From contig NC_044277.2 in the NCBI RefSeq assembly GCF_004027225.2, forward strand, positions 96,159,552 through 96,223,551: a stretch of 64,000 nucleotides of DNA, read 5' to 3'. Below are positions 32,036 to 64,000 of this stretch, one piece after another. Position 1 is the stretch's first letter. Every line of letters starts with the position of its first letter. Source of the DNA: Strigops habroptila (taxonomy: Eukaryota; Chordata; Aves; Psittaciformes; Psittacidae). The notes below the pieces were generated by a model. That model was not told the DNA's origin, did no database searches, and worked only from the letters and a program-made list of their open reading frames with translations. The position numbers and the translations under genes were made by a program.

Positions 32036-35000
32036 TTCTTGGTCAGTTAAGTGAGTCCTCCTTCTCTATAAACTGGGTTTTTTTTTAATATATCAGTAAA
32101 TAAGACACATAAAAAACTGAGTGTGGGAAATGCCAAACTTCAAGTGTGCATAATGCAATGAAGAACTTGATTGAGACTAATAAAAGTACTTTACAAGAAC
32201 TGAATGCTTGTAATCCTTTGCACAGAGTAATTCTCTGTCTTTGTAGATAAAGGGTTTTTTTCTGGCAAGGAGATGTCCCATTTCGATCTAAATAGCACAG
32301 TCAGTTGCAACAAAACCAGAATCAAAATACCCAAAGCCTGGTCTTATAGAACAAGAGAGGAGAGTACTGTGCTGTAAACCTAGGGTAAACATCAATAGAT
32401 GTAGAGCTTCAGGCAGAAAAAGCTCTCCCTTAAGAGATTCCAGTGTAGCTTTGCTAACTGCAGCATGACATGACTGCACATGAATAAAAACACACCTGAA
32501 TGGAAAACCTACATTTTCCAGCCCAGAACATACAAATGTTACAATGCACAGTCTGGAAACATTAGCAATGCTGGAATATTCCACAACTGCAACAAATCTC
32601 TGTCCTATTCACAGATGTCTTCACATTCCCTGATACACTTCTTGGCTACAATTGCGCTGTGTATTTTTAGCACACGAATGAACTGTGGTCCTTTTCTAAG
32701 TAACTGCAGAGCGAATTGGAGCATCCAGTGGGAGACTAAAACATGGACTGTGTCTGCTAACAGAAAGGTTAGAGCTGCCCAGTAGTACTTGCTACAGGAT
32801 AAAGCTATCAGTTGCTTTCCTGTGAAAGCAAGGGAAGAAGCCTCATCACAGGCTAGGATGCCAAAGCTCACTGCCTTTTCTGGTTCCTTTAAGCCATCAG
32901 CAAGATGCCCTTTGGAGAATGGAATAATCAGGGATAACTTATACCCTATATTCACAGCAGAAACAATCTACCATTTTTCCAGCTTGCTTTATGTCCTTTC
33001 ACTAGACTGGAGAAGGTCAATACATAAACAGAATAAAACTTTTCCTCCTAGATAAGCAGCATGTTTTCCTTCAGTAGTTATCATTTCACTCCTCTGTTCT
33101 GTACTAGGGAGATGTGCTTTCTCCGTACCTTGGTGTTCTAGCTGCCTAGATTGCAACAGTCCATGTTTTGGGGTCTTTTTGCTGTTGTTGTTCAAAGTCT
33201 GTATGAAAACAAACTGATTCTGGAACGATTTTCTGTATGAAAGAACAAAAATAACAGCACAGAGAATGCAATACTTGTGTTAACTTCAACATCTCCTTCA
33301 AAATAGAATGCATCAGCAAAATTCTGTCTAGCACCTCGTCATATGCACAGATGGCATGAGAACTGCTAGTGAAACAGCTTGGTTTCTTTCTTTCTCACTT
33401 TCTTAGCCTTGATTTTTCATCCTTGATTTAATTTATAATTTTCACGTCTTTTGAATTTTTATTGCATGAGATCATGTTTGTGGTCTTGCACAGCCATTTC
33501 TTTATTAAGAGCTTCAAAAATACCTGCATTATGTTCCTTGCTATGATGCTTTTCTTTCTATAACTATTTTTGGCTTGTCAGATGTCTCCCAAGCCTTCGT
33601 CAAGGAGAATGACTTAATTTCTCAGTCTGTGTCACTCTCTCACTGCTGTTTTGAATAGGGTATTGGAGACACTTGCCTGCGTGAAAAGCCATCAGTCCAT
33701 ACTAAACTGTGCCTAAACACCACCATGTGGTAGCCAGCTATCTTACCTCCTTTCCTCTCTGTGATCATCTCTGATTTTAAATACCTTTCCTTGCTTTTAT
33801 GGAAATTTTCCAATGCATTTCTTTGAGTAGGGCCTGGCATGAACAACTGCGTGAGAATCAGCTTTGATTTCTTTCACCAATTCTTCAGAGTATTTCCTTT
33901 ATGAAAACTGGATGAGATAATTTTCCTTCAGCCTGGCATCTTTCAGGCCCATGATCACATACAGTGCTAGGACTTGCAGCTCCTACTTACCAAGTGTCGG
34001 GATTCATTTAGGGAGACAGTTTGAAAGAGGCTGCCAGGGAGCCAGAAAAAGCACACATCTATGTTTGAGGGATTGACTCATAACCTAATCAGTCACTCAT
34101 ACTTAGAACATCTGTAATAACTTATAAAGTTACTGAACTCCAGCTTAGACATGGTAAACAGATCATCTTGAGAGACGACACAGAAATTTTCAGGTGTGGG
34201 CAGGCATAATCAAAGTCCTCTGCTCTGTCCTTGACAGGTTCTTCAAGGAGACCAAGAACCTGTACTCCACCCAGTATGTGGCTAAACAATTTCTGGTAGA
34301 CAAGAGAGCCTGACATCTCTCTGTCCATCCCCCATGCCCTCTGTGAGTAACCTAACTAAACCACATTGCTCAGAATCTCAGTCAACTGGACCTTGGCAGT
34401 GTTAGTCAATCCCAGTATCCCATTCCTGATTTCACTAGCTATGGCGTTGGCTTTGATCTTTATATAATGCTCACAAAATAAGATTCGTTCTGAACCTCCT
34501 AAAATGACTGGGCATGAAATGTTTCTCATAATGCAATGTATAAAGTTTTATCACTGTCTTTAGAAGGCTATAACAGGCACAAGAAGCCTAAAGCCATGAA
34601 TATGCTAAACAAGACATATCCTAGGAATGTTAATGAAGGAGCCTTCGGGAGTAGAGAGCAAGAAGGTAATCTTTACTCTTTTCTACCTCCACACACACAC
34701 CCAGGTCTCCAGCATCTCTCTTGTATCGAAAGAGTCTGTGGTCTGAAAGACTGCGCAGGCCAGGCTAAGAGATGGAACAGCAGTGCTCAGAAAAGGGAGA
34801 AATGTTTCCAGAATGAACTGAAAAAGCTTTCCAGCATGAGAGAAGGGAGACAGCAGCGCAGCGGACCCCATGAGACCTGAGGGAGTTTGTGAAAACCTTT
34901 ATCCTCATTTTACAGGAGAGAAAATTAAACTGAAAATTACCTTCCCAAAAAAAAGAAGGGTAAGATGATTTACACACCACAACAAAGTGGAATAAGGTGG

Positions 35001-36691
35001 CATTTCAGAAAGGAGTTGATTTAAAAATAAGTACAAATCCCGGACTGCGTAGGTGCTTTGTGAGAAACACCTAAAAATGCAGATGAATGGGAAAGGGAGC
35101 TGGTGTAGACAACAGCCAAAAAAAAAAAAAAGAAAACAGAGTTTCAAACTTCCTTCTTGATTGAGTCAGTCTTTCCACTTATATTTGAAGTAGTCAGGAG
35201 AGGATCTTGATAACCTTTTAGTTTATCTTCACCAAGAAAAGGTTACCTGTCTAGTCTTTGCTGAATCCTTAACAAACACCCACAACTCTGGTTTCAGGAA
35301 ATTACACATAATTTTGTGAGGGGTTTTTTGTTTGTTTTAAGAAGCCTTTACATGAGAGTCAATCTGTTATAGTGGGGGATACATTTGCATTCCTCTCTGT
35401 ATTTGCCAGAGAGACAGAGATGACATCTCTTCTGCATAAACAGGTACTTGCAATGTAATAAACTACTGCTTGGCATGTTTGCCAGCATCCTATAAATTAG
35501 ATGTATAGGGTGTGTAAGTAAAAGACGTGGGATCACTGACAAGGAGACTATGCTACTGACATCTGAGAAATAAAAAGTGCAGAATGAGAAAGGAACACTG
35601 TGTTAAGGCAGGCTAATTTATTTGTGCTTTTCTTTGGTGCTGATCACCACACAATAAGCCATTGCTTTGGAAATGGTGGTAAACTTATTCCTGTTCAGCC
35701 AGTAGCAATTTAAAAATGCCTCTGCAAGAGATGATAGGTGTAAACTTCACATGCACATTTAATCTCTTATATATGTGGGGGTTTTTGTGTGTGTGTATTT
35801 TATCTTTAACTTCAGCAATCAAAACATGCTCCCTTTTGTTTTCCTGTGCAGGTCTACACTGAACCAACGCACCCAAACATGCTTCAGGAACTCTTCAATA
35901 CAACATGGGAAGACAAAGCTGAGAAAAGGGGTCCACTACTGACGCGCAGTCCTTGGAAGCTTTATGTCTCTCTCTCTTAACCATAAGCTAAAAGCCCTCA
36001 AAATAATCGTACAAGCAAAGAGACATTCTTTATTTTAATGAATCTGACTGACTTTTCCTTCTGGTTTCTGAGAAAGAGTGTAATAAATTAGTATTTTCCA
36101 TCATTTTTTTGAAAATCTTTTATACAGGATAAAAAATGGAAGGATTTCAGTGAACTATTTTATTTCTACAACTAGGATTTAAGGAAAAAATCAAATATGG
36201 CAAGATCTGACATTAAACATAATAAGTTAACAGCATGATATTGCCTTTCACCAGCTGAGGAGCTGGCTCTGCTCCTGGATGTGAGCTCAACACGTTCAGT
36301 GCTCCATCTCCCAGATCCATTCAGTAGGTATGGCTCTAGCTGGCAAGGCTAGCAGGTTTTCCGCCCTTCCCTTGCAGTTGAAAATAAAATGCCTGATTTT
36401 ACTCAGAAACTCAGAAATATTAAAACCAAACCAAAGAATATGGTGCAATACCTGCACCATGTGTTGCCACTTAACTAGTATATCAACACTCTACGTACCA
36501 GTCCCTGGTCGCAGTCTAAGTGAATAACCAAAAGGAAGAAATGGGCAAGATGAGGCATGCAGCATGGGGCTCAAACCTTCCCTGGGTCAGAGAGGGCATT
36601 CCAGAAAACCACTATCTATAGAATCTAACCCACTATATTACAGCAAAGATCACTATTCACCATTAATACATCAAGATAAGGTGATACATAC

Positions 36692-36716
36692 AAAAAATAA
36701 AAAATAAAAAATAAGT
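36692..36716. repeat. (AAAAAAT)n simple repeat
   Basis: Three to four AAAAAAT/AAAAATA units just before the intergenic CR1 at 36790. Confidence 0.8.
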
Positions 36717-36789
36717 AAAAACCCAACCCCTCCCAAAAGAGATATTGCGTGAACTCAGGAAAAAAACCAACCAAACAAAACCAGAGAAT

Positions 36790-37592
36790 TTATCACCTGT
36801 GGAAGAAGGGACTGACACCTCATGAGAACTACAAGGATGGTGTTAGGTTATGTAGAGAAAGTTAGAAAGGCAAAGGCATAGATGGAACTCTGGGCACTGC
36901 CATAAAAAATAATAAAAAGTACTTTTACAAATACATTAGCAATAAGAAGAGGGCCAAGGAGAACCTCCATCCTCTACTGGGTACTAGGGAAAACCTAGTG
37001 ACTGAAGATGAGGAAAAGGCTGAAGTACTTAATGCTGCCTTTACCTCAGTCTTTGATAGTCACACCAGCGATTCTCAGGGTTCTCAGTTCTCTCAGTTGG
37101 ATGGCAGAGATGGGGAGCTGATTGAAGTCCCCATAATTCAGGAAGAAACGGTTACTGACCTCCTGCTCCTCTTAGACGGATACAGGTCGATAGGTCTGGA
37201 TGGGTTACACCCAAGAGTGCTGAAGGAGCTGGCAGAGGAGCTTGCTAAGCCACTCTCCATCATGTACCAGCAGTCCTGGTCTAGTGGGCAGGTCCCTGAG
37301 GATTGAAGGTTGGCCAATGTGACACCTCTATAAAAAGGGCAGCAAGGACGACCCTGGGAACTACAGGTCTGTCATCCTGATCTCAGTACCGGGGAAAGTC
37401 TTGGAGCAGATGATCCTAAGTGAGACCATAAAGCATGTGCGGGAAGATGGAGGGATCAGGCCGAGTCAGCATGGGTTCACAAAGGGCAGGTCCTGCTTGA
37501 CCAACCTGATCTCCTTCCACAATAAGGTGACCCGCCTGGTGATGAGGGAAAGGCTGTGGACATTTGTCTATTTGACACCATCTTCCCTAGTG
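36790..37592 (+). mobile_element. CR1 LINE, internal reverse-transcriptase segment
   Basis: Broken open frames (36998-37306 and 37401-37565) encode CR1 ORF2 endonuclease/RT-linker and RT motifs, with EDEEKAEVLNAAFTSVF, GLDGLHPRVLKELAEEL, SQHGFTKGRSCLTNLISF and VTRLVMRERLW. A frame break occurs near 37307 after QVPED. After GTCTATTTGACACCATC the match stops near 37592, so the 3' half is absent. It lies between TGFBR1 and RECK. Confidence 0.92.
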
Positions 37593-38355
37593 TTCTCTCT
37601 TTCCCCACCCTTTGTTCCTTCCCTGTACATCCCCCAAGTCCTGCATCCTCCTCGGACTGGAAGGCATATTTCTAACCTCCCCTAATTTAAAAACCTACAC
37701 AAATATATTTGATGTTAAACTAAAAATTAATATCAACTTCTGTACCCAGTTCTTCAACAAACTTCCAGCTACAGGCAATTGGAGAGCTCTTTTCAGTTTC
37801 ATAATTGAGCTAATTAGAAACACATCACGGATGTTTAATCTTCACCTCCCTATACCAATTTTAATACCAGTAAACATTGCAAATTTGCACCTGGGACCGT
37901 ATCTGCACAGCTTGCTCTGACTTTTTTCTCTTCAAAAGAGAGGTAACAATTGCAGGTACCATTACATCTCATAGACTTAGGGATGGAAATCTTATTTTAA
38001 AGAAACTCTCAGGAAGATTCGAGACTGTGGGCTTCTCAGGGACTACTGGACACTGTATCTGCAGTCTAGTGAAGTTACTTACTTCACTTGTAAATAGCAA
38101 GCAAGATATTTACTTGGTATTAATGTTGTAGGACACAGGGAAGATCAGGCACCTAATCATTATCTGTACGGCATACAGGAGATGGATTGCCTCAGCATTA
38201 GCAGACCACTTCATAATTTTTATACCAGCAGGAATTCCTTCTGAGGGAAGGAATTCACTGTAAACCCATTTTTTGCCAGGTAAGAATATCACACCCAAAC
38301 CCATACCTACCTGAAACTTCTTCCTCTGAAAGGCAACGCATGCATTTTGAAAAAA

Positions 38356-38365
38356 TTTATTTATT
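38356..38365 (-). terminator. Tandem polyadenylation signals, TGFBR1
   Basis: Two overlapping AATAAA hexamers (AATAAATAAA on the minus strand) lie about 3.6 kb after the stop codon. I saw no other AATAAA on this strand between here and the stop. Cleavage would be expected some 10-30 nt further left. Confidence 0.6.
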
Positions 38366-38864
38366 TTCACTGCTTTAATCTCTCTACTGTAGTGTTAGCA
38401 CTTAACGTAAGCATCCACTCTTCTACTGTTCTATTTACAATCCATTGAAATGTATACTCTACAAATACAATACATATTTTCAGAAATGTAAGGGAAATAC
38501 ACAATTTTGTAGGATTTAAAAAAGTTACACTCATCTGTACAGGATCCTCAAATCATCCAAAAAGTAAAATTTACAAAACAGTATCCACACAGCTATGTAA
38601 GGGCAGGTGCTACAGTGACAAAGCAGCAAACTTGCTAATACAATAAAATACAGAAAATTAAAGTGTTTTGGGGCACCAGATAAGACATTTAGTACCGCTG
38701 AAGTTGTAAATTTAGTAATACCCATATTTCTAGAAAGATGTAACTGCAAACCCAGAGAATGTTCTGAAAAATATTAAACATTATATACACGAGGTAAATG
38801 TACCTTGGTCTTTTAAGAGGTAATTTGAGTTTAAAGCAACTGATATGGTGAAGGTTTCTTTTAA

Positions 38865-38915
38865 AAACAAAACAAAACCCCACAAAACAAAAAACAAAAC
38901 CAAACCAAAACACAA
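38865..38915. repeat. (CAAAA)n-like simple repeat in TGFBR1 3'UTR
   Basis: Imperfect ACAAAACAAAACCCC and AAAACAAAACCAAACC units. On the mRNA strand this is a GUUUU-rich tract. Confidence 0.75.
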
Positions 38916-40718
38916 AATGATACAATCCTTTCAATGGCACTATACAAACAATGAACTAACTAAAAGGTGAATTTCATGGCAATCACACTCCGAATGATTA
39001 TTGAGGAAAAAAAAAAAAAAAAGCCTCTTATTTCATTTGACACCTTCATGTCCCCATATAGTCAATCCCAATGTCTTTACCTGTACATAAAGTCTTTCTT
39101 AGGATTATAAGTGGAACCATTGGCAGGTGACAGTGTGTCATACTTGGAAAGTCAGCTCGAGAAATGTCCCAGAATTCCAGCTTTTAAGGTTGGAAGGTCC
39201 CTGAAGAATTCCAGCATTCCAAAAATCAACGTTTTGGGCTTTTCAGCATCAGACCATTTCCGATGCTCCTCATCTTCCACATCCATATCCACGTGGTCAC
39301 AAGTCTGTAAACCAAACTGAGGCTTCAATGCTATTAGAATGTCAAATTGATTAAACCCACAAAACTTAAGTGAATGTATAACGTATGTAATATTTACAAT
39401 AAACATTTGCATCAGTATTCATCAGAAAATGTTTTGGTATATACTTGAAATGATACAAAATTAATATTCTGAATGCTAAAATATTTTGGTCCCCCTGGAT
39501 TTCCAAGAGCAAATCTGGTGATATTACAATCTTAATTTAAAAAATACTTATGTGTACCTGTGTCCATATATATAAGATATGATCTTACACAGGTAACATT
39601 TAAAGTTACATAATATATACAGACACAGCCTTTGTAAAAGGTGTTCAGTTTATATAATGGAAAAGAAGAACAAAGCCTGAAGTTGTGGTGTCAGAACTGA
39701 GGATACATACAGCCTTATTCAGAATTTCCCTGTTCTGCATTCCAATATGAATAATAAGGTGTCCCAAAATAACGTTCCTAACACACACACGGTATCAAGC
39801 ATCCTTCCTGTGCTCTGTTTTTGCAAGCTTCTATTACGAAGTGAAAAATTAGAACAACGTAAGAACAGTTGCTAGCAATTCAGGAGAATGAAGACTACTA
39901 GGTGTTTGAGATGAGACAGATGTAACAAACCACTGTAGAGTTGACTGAAAAGTCTGTATGATGTGATGCTGCTCAGCTGCTGCAGATTCTCTTTTAAATG
40001 CAACAGAACTACTGCTTACATTTTAGGAAACTAAACATTATGGTAATAAGGCTTTGTAGGTGCTAAAATAAGCCCCTAATGAAATTACTTCATGGATTTC
40101 ATTGGAAGCTCTCTGATGTTACCATCAAGATTACTATAGAGATCTGAAGCATGCTGGTAGCCTGACGATTCTGAAGTATGAACTATACCATTTGTATCTA
40201 TGATAAAGATCCAGTTATGCCTATGAAAAGCTCTCTGTAGACTATATACTGAAGAATGAAAAGGAAGCAGAGGTAAGGTTGCTGTGTTTGTTGATAAGAG
40301 GATGCATACTGATGTGTTCTGGAGAGTAGGAACTTAGGTGGCATATTAATTACCACTTTCACATACTGAAATACTACTGAGTGTTTTGGGCATTAATAAA
40401 AGCAAAGGACAACCAGACTCTTCCTAAAGTGGCAATAAAAAAAAAAAGAAATATTCCTGTTAACAGCATTTTTTAAAAGAGAATTTTCCACATTAATTCC
40501 CCCAGTCCCCTCCAGAAGTTGTACATTTGGTCAAAGAAGCAATTCAATTTCTAAAGAAGATTGCGAAAATCTTGTAATATCCTTAAAATCTCAGGCAAAT
40601 CTTGTCTAAAGCCATGCATATTCTTCTGTGTTCTTATGACAACACAAGCCATCATAAGCTTTGTTCTTGTAACTATGAAGAGAATTGCTGAAATCCTCTG
40701 GTATTTGTATCCAAAGAC

Positions 40719-40752
40719 CTGCAGCTCACCACTTTCTGCAGCTCACCACTTT
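40719..40752. repeat. Perfect 17-bp tandem duplication in TGFBR1 3'UTR
   Basis: CTGCAGCTCACCACTTT is repeated back to back without a mismatch. Confidence 0.9.
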
Positions 40753-41969
40753 CTGTGTATTAGGCACACACAAAATATATGCACATAAAATTTATAAGCA
40801 GCTTTGAACTTTCTCATACAAAAGCCCGAATAACTTCTCCCTAATTACAGGTGCACTTAATCCTTGTTTAATTGCAAACATTGTTCTTTGAGCCTTAAGA
40901 CTCTGCGGAACTGCACAGAAAATATGCTTTTCATATTTGATTTAATGGAGCAAAATCTCCCTTAAGAGCATCTTACTCATGCTACTTTTCTGAAGTAGAT
41001 GGGTACTTCAAGCATTTTAGAAGTACCACTTGGTAAAGAAAAAAAAAAAAAAAATCTTAAATATAATTATGACTCATGACTTGACAATTACAAAATATGA
41101 CAGTGAATTAACTAGCTTACGCTATTTAAAACTCCCACAGTGGTTTAAAGGGTCAGCTTTTGGTAAAATTAAAGGTATTCCATGAATTACGTACTCACTT
41201 GCTGAAATGAGTGTGAATTAGATCTTAGCTAGGCAAAGGAACAGTTGGTCTTTAATTTGTTTTTTGAAACCAAAAGTACCATAGGCTTTGTACACTCCTA
41301 CTGTTTTGCATTAAAAGACTCAAAAGCGGCACTTACTGGTATAATACAATCTATTTTGAAGGCAATGTAATGTTCTGAGAAAGTGGAAAAAAACCCCAGT
41401 AATCATGTATAAAGTACAGTTGCATAAATTATGTTCCCACAACTGAATGAGGTCAATTTGTAAATCAAAGAGTCCAAACGATGTACTACCTTAACAGCTA
41501 GCAAAGTGTACTCCAACAGTACATTCACAATCTGAATCAAAGAACTAAGACAGTGGTTCAGAATAGTCAATGTACCAGCCAGGAATAAAGTTGCTTAAAG
41601 AGCCATCAATGCACTCTAGAACAAATTAGTGAATCAATTCAATTTTAAAAGTGACCTCCTATTTTTAGCACAGTTAACTGAAAGTTAAGACCAGCTATCA
41701 AAATAAAAAATTATAGGTTAATAAAAACGAAACTAGACTACACAATGTTTTGTAAGTAACCTGGGAAAGAGGTTCATAGTGCACAGAAAGGACCCAACAC
41801 AACTGTTCAGCACATCCACAAAAATCCTAGTAAGTGACGTTCCTATGAAGTACTAAAAGGCAGCAATATCCTTCTGTTCCCCCAGTGAGGTAGAACAATT
41901 AACCTTCTTAACACGCCACTCTGGTGCAGATATGGATTTTTACAGTATTCTTCGGTAGCAAATCCAGGA

Positions 41970-64000
<22,031 letters not shown>

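Larger units (their letters stand above)
26346..38339. other. Intergenic interval between RECK promoter and TGFBR1 3' end
   Basis: About 12 kb with CR1 fragments at 27375, 31715, 31904 and 36790, but no recognisable gene. The stretch at about 32280-34400 is less AT-rich and carries overlapping open frames up to 116 codons (32605-32955, minus) that match nothing I know. Enhancers could lie here but cannot be seen by eye. Confidence 0.7.
38340..41969 (-). other. TGFBR1: TGFBR1 3'UTR (about 3.6 kb)
   Basis: The region follows the TGFBR1 stop codon without a recognisable mobile element. Its first 150 bp, read on the minus strand, contain AATTGTTCTACCTCACTG followed by GGAACAGAAGGATATTGCT, which closely matches the start of the mammalian TGFBR1 3'UTR as I remember it. 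A second block near 41330 reads TATACCAGTAAGTGCC, also mammal-like. The only canonical AATAAA signals I found on this strand are the tandem pair near 38360, so the transcript probably ends near 38340. Mammalian TGFBR1 likewise has a multi-kilobase 3'UTR. The exact end is inferred. Confidence 0.75.

Noticed and set aside
36998..37306. 102-codon frame with clear reverse-transcriptase linker similarity, considered as a gene
   Set aside because: It is a broken piece of CR1 ORF2, lacking the 5' and 3' parts and followed by a frame break.

Overview
This window is vertebrate nuclear DNA, almost certainly from a bird. About a dozen CR1-type LINE fragments are spread through it, most of them 3' ends with the characteristic ATTCTATG-type tails. 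There are also two solo endogenous-retrovirus LTRs of an avian type. No Alu, L1 or B-type SINEs were seen. The base composition is AT-rich with one sharp CpG island, and the genes have short coding exons in multi-kilobase introns. The LTR type leans towards Neoaves, but that is tentative. No bacterial, CRISPR or phage-like content was seen.

Two protein-coding genes lie head-to-tail on the minus strand. TGFBR1 (ALK5, the TGF-beta type I receptor kinase) enters from the right edge. Its last six coding exons (human exons 4-9) are at 58238-58468, 51601-51768, 50752-50908, 44564-44688, 43755-43885 and 41970-42095. They encode the whole kinase domain, corresponding to human residues 193-503. A 3'UTR of about 3.6 kb follows, running down to tandem AATAAA signals near 38360. 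The GS-box/transmembrane exon and the exons before it lie beyond position 64000. RECK (reversion-inducing cysteine-rich protein with Kazal motifs) starts in the CpG island, with its ATG at 24972-24970. It runs leftwards through coding exons 1-6: 24894-24972, 21096-21154, 14879-14953, 12909-12945, 8459-8544 and 5862-5909. These encode the signal peptide and the first cysteine-knot repeats (128 residues). The rest of RECK lies off the left edge. All exon phases join cleanly and every junction is GT-AG.

Layout by region: 1-5861 is RECK intron 6. From 5862 to 24972 are RECK exons 1-6 and their introns, with a solo LTR in intron 4 and several CR1 copies in intron 2. The CpG island and RECK promoter occupy about 24300-25375, and a roughly 970-bp CR1 copy abuts them. 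The intergenic interval runs from about 26.3 to 38.3 kb and holds CR1 fragments but no recognisable gene. From 38.34 to 58.47 kb is the TGFBR1 3'UTR and kinase exons, with a second solo LTR in intron 8. From 58.47 to 64 kb is TGFBR1 intron 3.

Both genes encode cell-surface proteins acting in extracellular-matrix and growth-factor signalling. RECK is a GPI-anchored metalloproteinase inhibitor and Wnt7 co-receptor, and TGFBR1 is the SMAD2/3-activating kinase. Nothing in the sequence shows co-regulation. The most useful second-look items are the intronic solo LTRs with target-site duplications, a sense-oriented LTR polyadenylation signal inside TGFBR1, the CR1 copy against the RECK promoter, loss of a RECK glycosylation sequon, and several perfect hairpins. 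I did not find a previously undescribed biological system here.
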